Positions 16,751-25,870 of a DNA stretch of 64,000 nt are shown here, one piece after another. Within the stretch, counting starts at the first letter, position 1. Each line of letters starts with the position of its first letter. The DNA comes from Raineyella sp034933565 (GTDB lineage: Bacteria > Actinomycetota > Actinomycetes > Propionibacteriales > Propionibacteriaceae): positions 62,001 through 126,000 of the forward strand of contig NZ_JAYFNG010000019.1 of NCBI RefSeq assembly GCF_034933565.1, read 5' to 3'. The notes under the pieces are model-generated. The model worked only from the letters and a program-made list of their open reading frames with translations. It was not told the DNA's origin and did not search any database. The position numbers and the translations under genes were made by a program.

Positions 16751-16823
16751 TGCCCCCGATGGGATTCGAACCCATACTGAAGCGGGTTTAAGCCGCCTGC
16801 CTCTGCCCTTGGGCTACGGGGGC
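16751..16823 (-). tRNA. tRNA with UAA anticodon (Leu), short variable arm
   Basis: The 73-base gene folds as a complete cloverleaf. The acceptor GCCCCCG pairs with CGGGGGC, the D-stem has three pairs, the anticodon stem GGCGG/CCGCT carries loop CTTAAAC, and the T-stem ATGGG/CCCAT has loop TTCGAAT. The anticodon TAA reads leucine codon UUA, and the discriminator A fits leucine. The variable region is only five bases (TCAGT), whereas leucine tRNAs normally have a long variable arm. CCA is not encoded. UUA is rare in such GC-rich genomes. Confidence 0.9.
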
Positions 16824-16830
16824 CCGGGAG

Positions 16831-16875
16831 GATCGTACGATCCCCCCTCGTGGTGGCGTCGCAGATCGTACGATC
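16831..16875. promoter_or_regulatory. Paired GATCGTACGATC palindromes upstream of tRNA-Leu
   Basis: The same perfect 12-base palindrome occurs at 16831-16842 and 16864-16875, 33 bases apart, starting eight bases upstream of the tRNA 5' end. Their position suggests promoter or regulator binding for the tRNA, but no -35/-10 pair could be assigned with confidence. Confidence 0.4.
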
Positions 16876-16934
16876 CTCGGTCGTCACCCGACGCGCGGGT
16901 CAGTCACACGCTGATCAGTCACCGCACGGATCAG

Positions 16935-17888
16935 TCACCGCACGGGTCGGTCGCCACGCAGGGCCCAGGCCGCCACACCGTCGAGGATGTCGGTCTCGGA
17001 GACCAGCAGCCCGGGGACGTCGAGGCGCCGGGAGATCCGTTCCAGGATGACCGCGCCGGCGCTGATCACCTCCGCCCGCCGGGGGTGCAGGGAGGGGATC
17101 CGGCGCAGCTGCTCGACGGTCCGGGTGCAGAACCGGTCGGCCAGCGCCTGCAGCGTGTCCAGCGGCATCCGGGCGCCATGGATCCTGTCGCGCTGGTAGT
17201 CCGGCAGATCGAGGTGGGCGGCCATCAGCGAGGTCACCGTGCCGGCGACGCCGACCCACTCACGGACGGCGGCGAAGTCGAGGCCGCTCTCGTCCAGGGC
17301 CCGGTCGACGAGGTCGCGGGTGGCGGCGATCTCCGCCGAGCTCGGCGGGTCACCGGGCATCGTACGTTCCCGCAACCGCACCGACCCGATGTCGAGGGAG
17401 GTCAACGCCCGGACCGTGCCGTCGGGATCCCCCACGGCGAACTCGGTCGAGCCGCCGCCGACGTCGGTGACCAGCACCGGCCCGGTGAGGTCCACTCCGG
17501 CCGCGTGCAACCCCCCGACCGCGCCGGTGAAGGACAGCTCGGCCTCCCGGCGCCCGGGGATGACATCGGGTGCGACACCGAGCCGCTCGCGGACCCCGTC
17601 GATGAAGCGGTCCCGGTTGCGTACGTCACGCGCGGCCGAGGTCGCGACCATCCGGACGTGCCCGGGATCGACGCCGGTGGCGCGGATCATCGCGGCGTAC
17701 TCATCGAGGACGCTGAACGTACGCTCCAGCGCTGCCGGCGAGAACTCGCCGGTCGCGTCGACGCCCTCGCCGAGCCGGACGATGCGCAGCTGCCGGGAGA
17801 GCTCGGCCGGCGCGCCGCCGGCCGGGTCGCCCTCGACCAGCAGCAGGCGCAGCGAGTTGGTCCCGCAGTCGATCCCCGCGGCCCGCAT
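16935..17888 (-). CDS. ppx: Ppx/GppA family exopolyphosphatase
   Basis: This is a 317-residue phosphatase of the ASKHA fold that hydrolyses polyphosphate or pppGpp. The phosphate-1 motif is GIDCGTNSLRLLLVE at the N-terminus. The phosphate-2 motif is VTDVGGGSTEFAVG near residue 135, followed by SLDIGSVRLRERTM. It is the short actinobacterial form without the C-terminal HD domain of E. coli Ppx. The start ATG overlaps the DUF501 stop by one base, so it is translated with that gene in the eno-divIC-DUF501-ppx run. Confidence 0.9.
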   Translation of the reverse strand: MRAAGIDCGTNSLRLLLVEGDPAGGAPAELSRQLRIVRLGEGVDATGEFSPAALERTFSVLDEYAAMIRATGVDPGHVRMVATSAARDVRNRDRFIDGVRERLGVAPDVIPGRREAELSFTGAVGGLHAAGVDLTGPVLVTDVGGGSTEFAVGDPDGTVRALTSLDIGSVRLRERTMPGDPPSSAEIAATRDLVDRALDESGLDFAAVREWVGVAGTVTSLMAAHLDLPDYQRDRIHGARMPLDTLQALADRFCTRTVEQLRRIPSLHPRRAEVISAGAVILERISRRLDVPGLLVSETDILDGVAAWALRGDRPVR

Positions 17889-18388
17889 CAGGCGTCCCGC
17901 TCCTCGAGGCACGGCCGCTCCCAGAACTCGCCCAGCGCCGCCACGGTCTCGTCCCCCAGTGGATTGACGCCCGGTCCCGCCGCGAGCGCATGGGCGGCGA
18001 GCACGTGCAGACACTTGACCCGGGTCGGCATGCCGCCGGCGCTGATCCCGTCGATCTCGGCGACCTGGCCGAGCGCCTCACGGTCGGTCAGGAAGGCCTC
18101 GTGGGCACGTCGGTAGCCGGCAGCAAGCTCCGGGTCGGAGCCGAGACGGTCGGTCATCTCGGCCATCAGCCCGGAGGCCTCCAGGGTGGAGCAGCCGGAG
18201 GTCGCCCGCGGGCAGGTGAGGTAGTACGTGGTCGGGAAGGGCGTCCCGTCGGGCAGCCGCGGTGCGGTCGCCACGACGCCCGGCCGGCCACAGGGGCAAC
18301 GCCAGGCGACACCGACCACGCCGCGGGGCATCCGGCCGAGTTGTTCGGTGATGACCTGCTCGTCGTGGGGGCTCATCGGTTCGACCAT
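17888..18388 (-). CDS. DUF501 domain protein
   Basis: This is a 166-residue cytosolic protein of the DUF501 family, commonly found between divIC and ppx in Actinobacteria. It has cysteine pairs in WRCPCGRPGVV and YLTCPRATSGCS that could bind metal. The segment PFPTTYYLTCPR is highly characteristic, as is VKCLHVLAAHALA. The function is unknown. It precedes ppx with a one-base overlap, and a tandem-repeat array separates it from divIC. Confidence 0.87.
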   Translation of the reverse strand: MVEPMSPHDEQVITEQLGRMPRGVVGVAWRCPCGRPGVVATAPRLPDGTPFPTTYYLTCPRATSGCSTLEASGLMAEMTDRLGSDPELAAGYRRAHEAFLTDREALGQVAEIDGISAGGMPTRVKCLHVLAAHALAAGPGVNPLGDETVAALGEFWERPCLEERDA

Positions 18389-18427
18389 GGGGCCCAGTCT
18401 GGCATGCCTACGGCGGGGCGAGCCGCC

Positions 18428-18542
18428 CCGATCAGGGGTGGGGCGTCCGATCAGGGGTGGGGCGTCCGATCAGGTGGGGGGCGTCCGATCAGGGGTGGGA
18501 CCGTCCCGATCAGGGGCGGGGCGTCCGATCACGGGGTGGGAC
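18428..18542. repeat. Six 19-20-base tandem repeats between divIC and DUF501
   Basis: Units begin at 18428, 18447, 18466, 18485, 18505 and 18525 and share the form CCGATCAGGGG(T/C)GGGGCGT with small changes. The last copy covers the divIC stop at 18529-18531. There is no spacer sequence. Confidence 0.92.
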
Positions 18543-19227
18543 CGGTCTCCGGCACCGAGGTGAGCGTCCGGGGCCCGCCCGGGGTCGACTTCCCGGTGGC
18601 CGGCGACTTCCCGGTGACCGTCGCGCCGGCCGCGGGGGCCGGGCTCGACGCGGCGGACGGTTCGGTCGTCGAGGACCCCACCGGGACATCGGAGGCGGGG
18701 GTGGGACGGTCGGCGGTCGTCGTGGTGCCCCAGAGCTTGAGCCACCAGGCGTCGGCGGCCGGGGTGGCCTGGTCGGCTCGCTGGCTCTCCAGACGGGCAC
18801 CCTCGACGGGCTTGCCGTCGGCCCCGATGACCCGGTAGCCGGTCTCCCCCGGCATCACCCAGCCGAGCCGCCCGCGGGCCTGCTGGCGGACGTAGGCGGG
18901 GTCGTTCCACTCCGCCAGCTGGCGGTTGAGGTCCTCGATCGCGGCCTGGCGCTGGGTGATCTCGGTGCGCAGCTCGGCGAGCTGGCGTTGCTGACGGAAG
19001 TAGATCTGCAGGCTGGCCGCCGCCGAGATGACCAGCACCCCGACGACCGTCGCCAGCAGCACCAGGCGCATCGCGGCGCTCGTCCCGGCCGGCCGCGCCC
19101 GGTCCGCCGCTGCGTCCGAGGTGGCATCGTCCGCGCCGGGAGCGGATGCCGGACGGGAGCCGTCCCGATCCCGAGGTGTGCCTCGGTCCGGTCCGGCTCC
19201 CGTCCTGGTCTGTCCCTGGTCTGCCAC
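18529..19227 (-). CDS. divIC: FtsB/DivIC-type septum formation protein
   Basis: This is a 232-residue bitopic division protein. A disordered, charged N-terminus (residues 1-52) precedes one membrane helix (about 53-72) and a coiled coil (QQRQLAELRTEITQRQAAIEDLNRQL, given in outline). The conserved RQQARGRLGWVMPGETGYRV follows, then a Ser/Pro/Thr-rich extracytoplasmic tail. It would join the FtsQ-FtsL complex at the septum. The start is GTG at 19227 with TGGAGGG before it. It lies 31 bases downstream of eno, an actinobacterial pairing. Confidence 0.9.
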   Translation of the reverse strand: MADQGQTRTGAGPDRGTPRDRDGSRPASAPGADDATSDAAADRARPAGTSAAMRLVLLATVVGVLVISAAASLQIYFRQQRQLAELRTEITQRQAAIEDLNRQLAEWNDPAYVRQQARGRLGWVMPGETGYRVIGADGKPVEGARLESQRADQATPAADAWWLKLWGTTTTADRPTPASDVPVGSSTTEPSAASSPAPAAGATVTGKSPATGKSTPGGPRTLTSVPETGPTP

Positions 19228-19258
19228 GCCCTCCAGTGTGGCCGATCAGGTCAGGAAA

Positions 19259-20539
19259 TCACGCGGTGAAACGCGGGAAGGCGCTGCGGCCCGCGTACTC
19301 GGCGGCCTCGTCCAGCTCCTCCTCGATGCGCAGCAGCTGGTTGTACTTGGCGACACGGTCGGTACGGGCCGGAGCGCCGGTCTTGATCTGGCCACAGCCG
19401 CAGGCGACCGCGAGGTCGGCGATGGTGACGTCCTCGGTCTCACCGGAACGGTGCGACATCATCGTCCGGAAACCGTTGCGGTGCGCGAGGTCGACGGCGT
19501 CCAGGGTCTCGGTCAGCGAACCGATCTGGTTCACCTTGACCAGCAGGGCGTTGGCGGCCTTCTGGTCGATGCCGCGCTGCAGGCGCTCGACGTTGGTGAC
19601 GAACAGGTCGTCGCCGACCAGCTGGACCTTGTCACCGATCTCGGCGGTGATCTTCTTCCAGCCTTCCCAGTCCTCCTCGTCCAGCGGGTCCTCGATGGAG
19701 ACGATCGGGAAGCGGTCGACCCACTCCTCGTAGATGGCGATCATCTCGTCGGAGGTCTTCTCGGAGCCCTCGAAGACGTACTTGCCGTCCTTGTGGAACT
19801 CGGAGGAGGCGACGTCGAGCGCCATCGCGATGTCCTCGCCCGGCTTCAGGCCGGCGGCGACGATGGCCTCGGAGATCAGCTCCAGGGCGGCGACGTTGGC
19901 CGGCAGGTTCGGGGCGAAGCCGCCCTCGTCACCCAGGCCGGTGGACAGGCCCTTGGCCTTGAGGACCTTCTTGAGGGAGTGGTAGACGCGCGCGCCCCAC
20001 TCGAGGGCCTCCCGGAAGGTGGAGGCGCCGATCGGGGCGATCATGAACTCCTGGACGTCCACGTCGGAGTCGGCGTGGGCGCCACCGTTGAGGATGTTCA
20101 TCATCGGCACGGGAAGGATGTAGGCCGACGGACCGCCGATGTAGCGGTAGAGCGGCAGGTTGGCCGACTGTGCGGCGGCGTGGGCGACGGCCAGCGAGAC
20201 GCCGAGGATGGCGTTGGCGCCCAGCTTGCCCTTGTTCGGGGTGCCGTCGAGTTCGAGCATGGCCTGGTCGAGGAGGCGCTGCTCGGAGGCCTCGAGGCCC
20301 AGCAGCTCGGGGGCGATCTGCTCGATGACGTTCTCGACGGCCTTCAGGACGCCCTTGCCGCCGTAGCGCGCATCGTCGCCGTCACGCAGCTCGACGGCCT
20401 CGAACTGCCCGGTCGAAGCGCCGGAAGGGACGTCGGCGCGGCCCTGGGAGTCGTCGTCGAGGATGACCTCGACCTCGACAGTCGGGTTGCCGCGCGAGTC
20501 GAGAATCTCGCGGGCGTCGATGAATTCGATGCTTGCCAC
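19259..20539 (-). CDS. eno: Enolase
   Basis: This is a 426-residue glycolytic enolase, converting 2-phosphoglycerate to phosphoenolpyruvate. The start VASIEFIDAREILDSRGNP matches the family. The loop SGASTGQFEAVELRDGD, the metal ligands in ALDVASSEF, IEDPLDEEDW and VGDDLFVTN, and the signature LVKVNQIGSLTE are all present. A GTG at 20539 with AAAGG upstream gives normal family length; an in-frame ATG ten codons earlier would add a non-conserved leader. Confidence 0.96.
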   Translation of the reverse strand: MASIEFIDAREILDSRGNPTVEVEVILDDDSQGRADVPSGASTGQFEAVELRDGDDARYGGKGVLKAVENVIEQIAPELLGLEASEQRLLDQAMLELDGTPNKGKLGANAILGVSLAVAHAAAQSANLPLYRYIGGPSAYILPVPMMNILNGGAHADSDVDVQEFMIAPIGASTFREALEWGARVYHSLKKVLKAKGLSTGLGDEGGFAPNLPANVAALELISEAIVAAGLKPGEDIAMALDVASSEFHKDGKYVFEGSEKTSDEMIAIYEEWVDRFPIVSIEDPLDEEDWEGWKKITAEIGDKVQLVGDDLFVTNVERLQRGIDQKAANALLVKVNQIGSLTETLDAVDLAHRNGFRTMMSHRSGETEDVTIADLAVACGCGQIKTGAPARTDRVAKYNQLLRIEEELDEAAEYAGRSAFPRFTA

Positions 20540-20676
20540 GGTGGTTGCCTTTCGATCAGCCTCTGACATGCGCAGGGGCTGCCGGAGGGCAGCACTCCCG
20601 CGTTCGGGTCCAGCCTAGACACATCGGTCCGCGCCGGTGGGAGGTACCCCCACCCAGCACCGCGGCAGGGCGCGGC

Positions 20677-21426
20677 TCAGGTCTCCTCGGAGTCGGTCTC
20701 GGTGTCCGGCACCGCCCGACCCGGACCGGCCTGCCCGGCGGCCTCGGCCCGGACGACGGCCTGCTCGAGGTCGCGCAGCGCGTCGCGGGTGACCTGCTCC
20801 GGGTCGAGGCCGCTGGCCCGGGCCCGGCTGACCAGGCCGAGGACCGTACGGCCCAGTTCCTCGGCGGTGATCGCCTCGGTCGGCAGCGCGACGCCCTGCC
20901 CGGCCAGGTCGACGTCGTGCGACGCGGCCCGGCCGATCACCTTGCTCGCCCGGTGCATCGCGGACAGCTGCTGCGGGATGCCGTCGAGGGTCGACGTACG
21001 TCCCTTGAGCCGGCGCTTGCGCTGCTCCCAGGTGGCGTCCAGGTCCTCGGGGACGTCCTCGGTCGCGAAGATGTACGGGTGCCGGGCGATGAGCTTGTCG
21101 GCGACACCGCGCGCGACGTCGTCGAGGTCGAAGCCGGCACCGCCCGGTTCGGCGGCGATGGTGGCGTGGAAGACGACCTGCAGCAGCAGATCGCCGAGCT
21201 CCTCGCGAAGATGGGCGGGATCGCCGGTCTCGATCGCCTCGACCGTCTCCATCGTCTCCTCGACCAGGTACTGGACGAGCGAGCGATGGGTCTGGCCGGC
21301 GTCCCAGGGGCAGTCCTGGCGCAGGATGCCCATCACCTCGACGAAGCGGTCGAGCTGCGGGTACGGGGTGCCGGGCGGTGCGGACGGGACGGCGCGCAGC
21401 GGGCGGGGATCGTCCCGAGCCACCAC
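20677..21426 (-). CDS. mazG: MazG family nucleoside triphosphate pyrophosphohydrolase
   Basis: This is a 249-residue MazG-type pyrophosphohydrolase, which removes pyrophosphate from NTPs or aberrant nucleotides. The metal-binding helices are visible in CPWDAGQTHRSLVQYLVEE, ETMETVEAIETGD and REELGDLLLQVVFHA. A second, degenerate MazG half follows. An Asp/Glu-rich C-terminus ends the protein. Two consecutive GTG codons at 21426 and 21423 can both start it. It lies between a lipoprotein gene, five bases upstream, and eno. Confidence 0.9.
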   Translation of the reverse strand: MVARDDPRPLRAVPSAPPGTPYPQLDRFVEVMGILRQDCPWDAGQTHRSLVQYLVEETMETVEAIETGDPAHLREELGDLLLQVVFHATIAAEPGGAGFDLDDVARGVADKLIARHPYIFATEDVPEDLDATWEQRKRRLKGRTSTLDGIPQQLSAMHRASKVIGRAASHDVDLAGQGVALPTEAITAEELGRTVLGLVSRARASGLDPEQVTRDALRDLEQAVVRAEAAGQAGPGRAVPDTETDSEET

Positions 21427-21430
21427 GACC

Positions 21431-21955
21431 TCAGTTCGTGGTGACCGGGATCGACAGCGAGCCGGTGCCGACGACCAGGCTCATCTGCTTGGTGTCCCAG
21501 GTGCCGAAGCGCGGGTTCACCGCGATGCTGGTGGTGGCCTGCTGGGCGGCCATCGCCTCGGCACCGAACGCGTTCTGGGCATGCACGACGTCGCCGATCG
21601 CCTCCGCGTACGGCACCGCGTCGCGGTTGGCCTCGAGCTGTGTCCCCCCGGGGACGGTGGCGAGCGCCGCCTCGCGGTCGGCCGGGGTGATCGGCTTGCC
21701 GGCCTTCACGGCCGCGCCGTCGGCCAGGGCCTGCGACACCAGGGCCGCCACCACGAGCTGCTGGTCGCGCAGCGTCGCGCTGCCCTGCCCGCGCACGGTC
21801 GCGGCCACCGCCGTGGCCGTCGTCTCGACCTCGGCGACGGACACCCGCCGCCCGTTGATCACGACCGCATCGGAGCCGGAGCCGCCGGCACAGCCGGTCA
21901 GGGTGAGGATGAGGGCCCCCGCAACAGCGAGGGCGGGCAGTGCGCGAAGCGCCAT
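21431..21955 (-). CDS. Putative SurA_N-like lipoprotein
   Basis: This is a 174-residue predicted lipoprotein. The signal peptide ends in the lipobox LTGC, so the cysteine near residue 22 would be lipidated and the protein anchored outside the membrane. The segment VVINGRRVSVAEVETTA resembles the start of SurA/PrsA-type chaperones, but there is no parvulin domain. It lies between mfd and mazG, all on the minus strand, and ends four bases before mazG. A folding or sorting role is only suggested. Confidence 0.75.
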   Translation of the reverse strand: MALRALPALAVAGALILTLTGCAGGSGSDAVVINGRRVSVAEVETTATAVAATVRGQGSATLRDQQLVVAALVSQALADGAAVKAGKPITPADREAALATVPGGTQLEANRDAVPYAEAIGDVVHAQNAFGAEAMAAQQATTSIAVNPRFGTWDTKQMSLVVGTGSLSIPVTTN

Positions 21956-21993
21956 GGTGTCTCCCGTCGAACGTCTGGTCGTCCGGCCCGATC

Positions 21994-24900
21994 CTACGCG
22001 CCTCGGCGCGGACGTCCGGCCGCACCACCCTTCGACGCCCCGACCGCCACGGGAGCGGGCTGCTTCGTGCCGGCAACAGGCTGCTCCGTCCCCGGAACGG
22101 GCGGCAGGGTCAGCACCTCGCGGACCACCTGGTCGGCCCAGCCGAGCAGGTCCCGGTTCTGCAGCGGTCGCCCGCCCAACGGCGAGGTGGTCGGCCGCGG
22201 GATGATGACCTGGCCGGCGGAGGCCTTGTAGACGCTCCTGGGGTGCAGCCGGGCGAGCTTGAGCTGGCGCGACTCCGGCAGGCGGACGGGGGAGAACCGT
22301 ACGTTGGAGCCCTGGACGGTCACCTCGCGCAGCCCGGCCTCCTGGGCCCGCAGCCGGAACGCGGCGACCGCCAGCAGTGTCTCCACCGGGTCGGGCAGCG
22401 GGCCGTAGCGGTCCTCGAGCTCGGCCCGGACCTCGGCCAGGTCGGCGTGGGAGCGCACCTCGGCGATCGTCTTGTACATCTCCAGGCGCAGCCGCTCCGA
22501 GCCGATGTAGTCCTCCGGCAGGTGCGCGTCGACCGGGAGCTCGATCCGGGTCTCCGGCTCCTCCTCGGCGGCGGCATCGCCGCGGTACTCGGCCACCGCC
22601 TCGCCGACCAGCCGGACGTACAGGTCGAAGCCGACGTCGGCGATGTGGCCGGACTGCTGGCCGCCGAGCATGTTGCCGGCGCCGCGCATCTCCAGGTCCT
22701 TGGTGGCGATCGCCATGCCCGCGCCGACGTCGGTGTTGGCGGCCAGCGTCGCCAGCCGGTCGTGGGCGTCCTGGGAGAGCGGCTTGTCCGGTGGGTAGAG
22801 GAAGTAGCAGTAGCCGCGCTCGCGGCTGCGCCCGACCCGGCCGCGCAGCTGGTGCAGCTGGGACAGCCCCATCTGGTCGGACCGCTCGACGATCAGGGTG
22901 TTGGCGGAGGCGATGTCCAGGCCCGCCTCGACGATGGTGGTGGCGACCAGCACGTCGGCGCGCCGCTCCCAGAAGTCCAGCATCACCTGTTCGAGCTGGC
23001 GCTCCCCCATCTGGCCATGGGCGGTGACGACCCGGGCCTCGGGCACCAGCTCGCGGATCCGGGCGGCTGCCCGGTCGATCGTCTGCACCCGGTTGTGCAC
23101 GTAGAACACCTGGCCCTCGCGCAGCAGCTCGCGTCGGATCGCCGCGGTGACCTGGCCCTCGTCGTACGCCCCGGCGAAGGTGAGCACCGGGTGGCGCTCC
23201 TCGGGCGGGGTGGCGATGGTCGACATCTCCCGGATGCCGGTGATCGCCATCTCCAGGGTGCGCGGGATCGGGGTGGCCGACATGGCGAGCACGTCGACGT
23301 TCATCCGCATCTTCTTGAGCTGCTCCTTGTGCTCGACGCCGAAGCGCTGCTCCTCGTCGATGATCACCAGGCCGAGGTCCTTGAACACCACCTCCCCGGA
23401 GAGCAGCCGGTGCGTCCCGACGATCACGTCCACCTTGCCGGCGGCCAGGTCGTCGAGCACCGCGCGGGCCTGCTTGTCGGTCTGGAACCGGGACAGCGCG
23501 GCGACCCGGACCGGGAAGCCGGCGTAGCGCTCGGCGAAGGTGTTGAAGTGCTGGGTGACCAGCAGCGTGGTCGGCACCAGGATGGCCACCTGCTTGGAGT
23601 CCATCACCGCCTTGAACGCGGCCCGGACCGCGATCTCGGTCTTGCCGTAGCCGACGTCGCCACAGATCAGCCGGTCCATCGGGACGGTCTGCTCCATGTC
23701 GTGCTTGACCTCGTCGATGGCGGACAGCTGGTCGGGGGTCTCGGTGTAGTCGAACGCGTCCTCCAGCTCGCGCTGCATGGTCGAGTCGGCGCTGAAGGCG
23801 AAGCCCTTGGTGGCCTGCCGGGCCGCGTACAGCCGGACCAGCTCGCCGGCGATCTCCTTGACCGCGCTGCGCGCCCGGGACTTCCGCTTGGCCCAGTCCG
23901 AGCCGCCCATCCGGTCCAGGGCGGGCACCTCGCCACCGACGTAGCGGGTGACCTGGTCGAGCTGCTCCATCGGGACGAACACCCGGTCCCCCGGCTGGCC
24001 CTTCTTGCTCGGGGCGTACTCGATCACCATGTAGTCGCGGGTGGCCCCGGCGACCGTACGCTGCATCATCTCGACATAGCGGCCCACGCCGTGGTGCTCG
24101 TGCACCACCGGGTCGCCCGGCTTCAGCTCCAGCGGGTCGATCGCCTTGCGCCGGCGGGCAGGCATCTTCCGCTCGGCCCGGTCCGTCTGGGCCTGGCCGG
24201 ACAGGTCACCGGCGGTCCAGATCGCGAGGCGGACGTCCTCGGCGAGGAAGCCGTGCCGGATGCCGGTGGTGACCAGCTCCACCACGTGCTCGACCGGCGG
24301 CTCGGTGACATCGGTGACGACCCTGGCGGCGACGTCGTGCTCCGCCAGCAGGTCGGCGAGGCGCTGCGTGGTGCCGTGGCCCTCGGCGGACATCACGACC
24401 CGCCAGCCGTCGCGGACCGCAGCAGCGATCTCGGCGACGGCCCGCTCGGTGTCACCGGCCCAGCTGTGCGCGTCGCGGGCGTGGATCGTCCGCACCGGGG
24501 TGGCCCCGGCGCCGATGTGGGCGAGCGCCTCCGCGGCCGCGTCGCGCTCCTCGTCCGGTCCGGCGGCGAACGGCGACATGGTCCACCAGGACTGGCCCAG
24601 CTCCAGCGCGTGCGCCCGGACCGCACCGAGCTCCCGGTAGGAGGAGGCCCGCAGGTCGATCGGTGCGGCGCCTCCCGAGGCGGCGGCCGCCCAGCCGGCC
24701 TGGAGGAACTCCTCGGAGGTGGTGACCAGGTCCGCGGCCCGGGTCCGGACCAGCTCCGGGTCGGCCACCAGGACCAGCGCGTCGGGCGGCAGGACGTCGA
24801 GCAGCAGCTCCATCCGGTCGACCAACGCCGGCGCGAGCGACTCCATGCCGTCGGCGCCCAGTCCCTGGGCGATCCGGTCCAGCATCTCGGTGAGCTCCGG

Positions 24901-25674
24901 GTGATCGGCGACCAGGGCCTCGGCCCGCGCCTTCACCTCGGGGGTCATCAGCAGCTCGCGGCACGGGGAGCAGACGACCTCGTCGAGCGTGCGGTCGGTG
25001 GAGCGCTGGTCGGCGACCATGAAGTAGCGCAGGTCCTCGACGGTGTCGCCGAAGAAGTCGATCCGGACCGGGTGCTCCTGGGTCGGCGGGAACACGTCGA
25101 CGATGCCACCGCGGACGGCGAACTCACCGCGCCGCTGGACCATGTCCACCGGCAGATAGGCGGCCGCGACGAGGGCCTCGGCGACCTCGGAGATGTCGTG
25201 GTCCTCGCCGCGGCGCAGCCGGACCGGCGTGATGTCGGCGAGGCCGGCGACCTGGGGCTGCAGCACGGCCCGGACCGGCGCGATCACCACCCGTGGGGCG
25301 GGCAGCTCGTCGTGGCCGGCGAGGCGGCGCAGCACCTCGAGTCGGCGGCCGACGGTGTCGGAGCGCGGGCTGAGCCGCTCGTGCGGCAGCGTCTCCCAGG
25401 CCGGGTAGTACGCCGCGGCGTCGGGGCCGAGCAGGGCCTGCAGGGAGGCGGACAGTTGTTCCGCCTCGCGGTAGGTCGCGGTGACCAGCAGGAACGTACG
25501 GCCGGTGCGGCGGACCAGCTCCGCGGTGAGGAACGCCCGTACGGCACCGGGCGCGGTGATGTCCACCGAGTGCAGGACACCGGCCCGGGCGTCCGAGACA
25601 CACTCGGCGACGACGGGGTCGGTGCCCAGAAGGTCGAGGATGCCGGCGAGCCTGCCCGTCACGTGTTCGGTCAC
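21994..25674 (-). CDS. mfd: Transcription-repair coupling factor
   Basis: This is a 1,226-residue Mfd, which removes RNA polymerase stalled at lesions and recruits UvrA. The N-terminal UvrB-homology module is followed by the CarD-like polymerase-interaction domain (PGDPVVHEHHGVGRYVEM to FVPMEQLDQVTRYVG). Then come the SF2 motor with Walker A GDVGYGKTE, the DEEQ box in IIDEEQRFGVEHKEQL and the TRG motif region ending in QLRGRVGRSRERGYCYF, and last the C-terminal regulatory domain. The GTG at 25674 (VTEHVTGRL) is chosen; the upstream in-frame sequence is not conserved in style. It heads the mfd-lipoprotein-mazG-eno run. Confidence 0.95.
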   Translation of the reverse strand: MTEHVTGRLAGILDLLGTDPVVAECVSDARAGVLHSVDITAPGAVRAFLTAELVRRTGRTFLLVTATYREAEQLSASLQALLGPDAAAYYPAWETLPHERLSPRSDTVGRRLEVLRRLAGHDELPAPRVVIAPVRAVLQPQVAGLADITPVRLRRGEDHDISEVAEALVAAAYLPVDMVQRRGEFAVRGGIVDVFPPTQEHPVRIDFFGDTVEDLRYFMVADQRSTDRTLDEVVCSPCRELLMTPEVKARAEALVADHPELTEMLDRIAQGLGADGMESLAPALVDRMELLLDVLPPDALVLVADPELVRTRAADLVTTSEEFLQAGWAAAASGGAAPIDLRASSYRELGAVRAHALELGQSWWTMSPFAAGPDEERDAAAEALAHIGAGATPVRTIHARDAHSWAGDTERAVAEIAAAVRDGWRVVMSAEGHGTTQRLADLLAEHDVAARVVTDVTEPPVEHVVELVTTGIRHGFLAEDVRLAIWTAGDLSGQAQTDRAERKMPARRRKAIDPLELKPGDPVVHEHHGVGRYVEMMQRTVAGATRDYMVIEYAPSKKGQPGDRVFVPMEQLDQVTRYVGGEVPALDRMGGSDWAKRKSRARSAVKEIAGELVRLYAARQATKGFAFSADSTMQRELEDAFDYTETPDQLSAIDEVKHDMEQTVPMDRLICGDVGYGKTEIAVRAAFKAVMDSKQVAILVPTTLLVTQHFNTFAERYAGFPVRVAALSRFQTDKQARAVLDDLAAGKVDVIVGTHRLLSGEVVFKDLGLVIIDEEQRFGVEHKEQLKKMRMNVDVLAMSATPIPRTLEMAITGIREMSTIATPPEERHPVLTFAGAYDEGQVTAAIRRELLREGQVFYVHNRVQTIDRAAARIRELVPEARVVTAHGQMGERQLEQVMLDFWERRADVLVATTIVEAGLDIASANTLIVERSDQMGLSQLHQLRGRVGRSRERGYCYFLYPPDKPLSQDAHDRLATLAANTDVGAGMAIATKDLEMRGAGNMLGGQQSGHIADVGFDLYVRLVGEAVAEYRGDAAAEEEPETRIELPVDAHLPEDYIGSERLRLEMYKTIAEVRSHADLAEVRAELEDRYGPLPDPVETLLAVAAFRLRAQEAGLREVTVQGSNVRFSPVRLPESRQLKLARLHPRSVYKASAGQVIIPRPTTSPLGGRPLQNRDLLGWADQVVREVLTLPPVPGTEQPVAGTKQPAPVAVGASKGGAAGRPRRGA

Positions 25675-25870
25675 CGGACAACGGTAGCGCGCGGCCCTGA
25701 CACTGCTCCTGCTCGCGCATCCGCACTGTTGTCCACGTACCCACCGCCCCCAAGACCCACCGCGCCCGGGCCTGCTGCACGGACCAGCCCGGCCACCGAG
25801 CCACCGAGCCACGCGGCCCCGCGGACCACGAGGCCGCGGCGTTGTCAGCCCGATCCCCTACCCTTGCCAT

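Noticed and set aside
16566..18116. A plus-strand frame containing APDGIRTHTEAG
   Set aside because: That peptide is the usual false translation of an antisense tRNA T-arm. The tRNA-Leu gene explains it.
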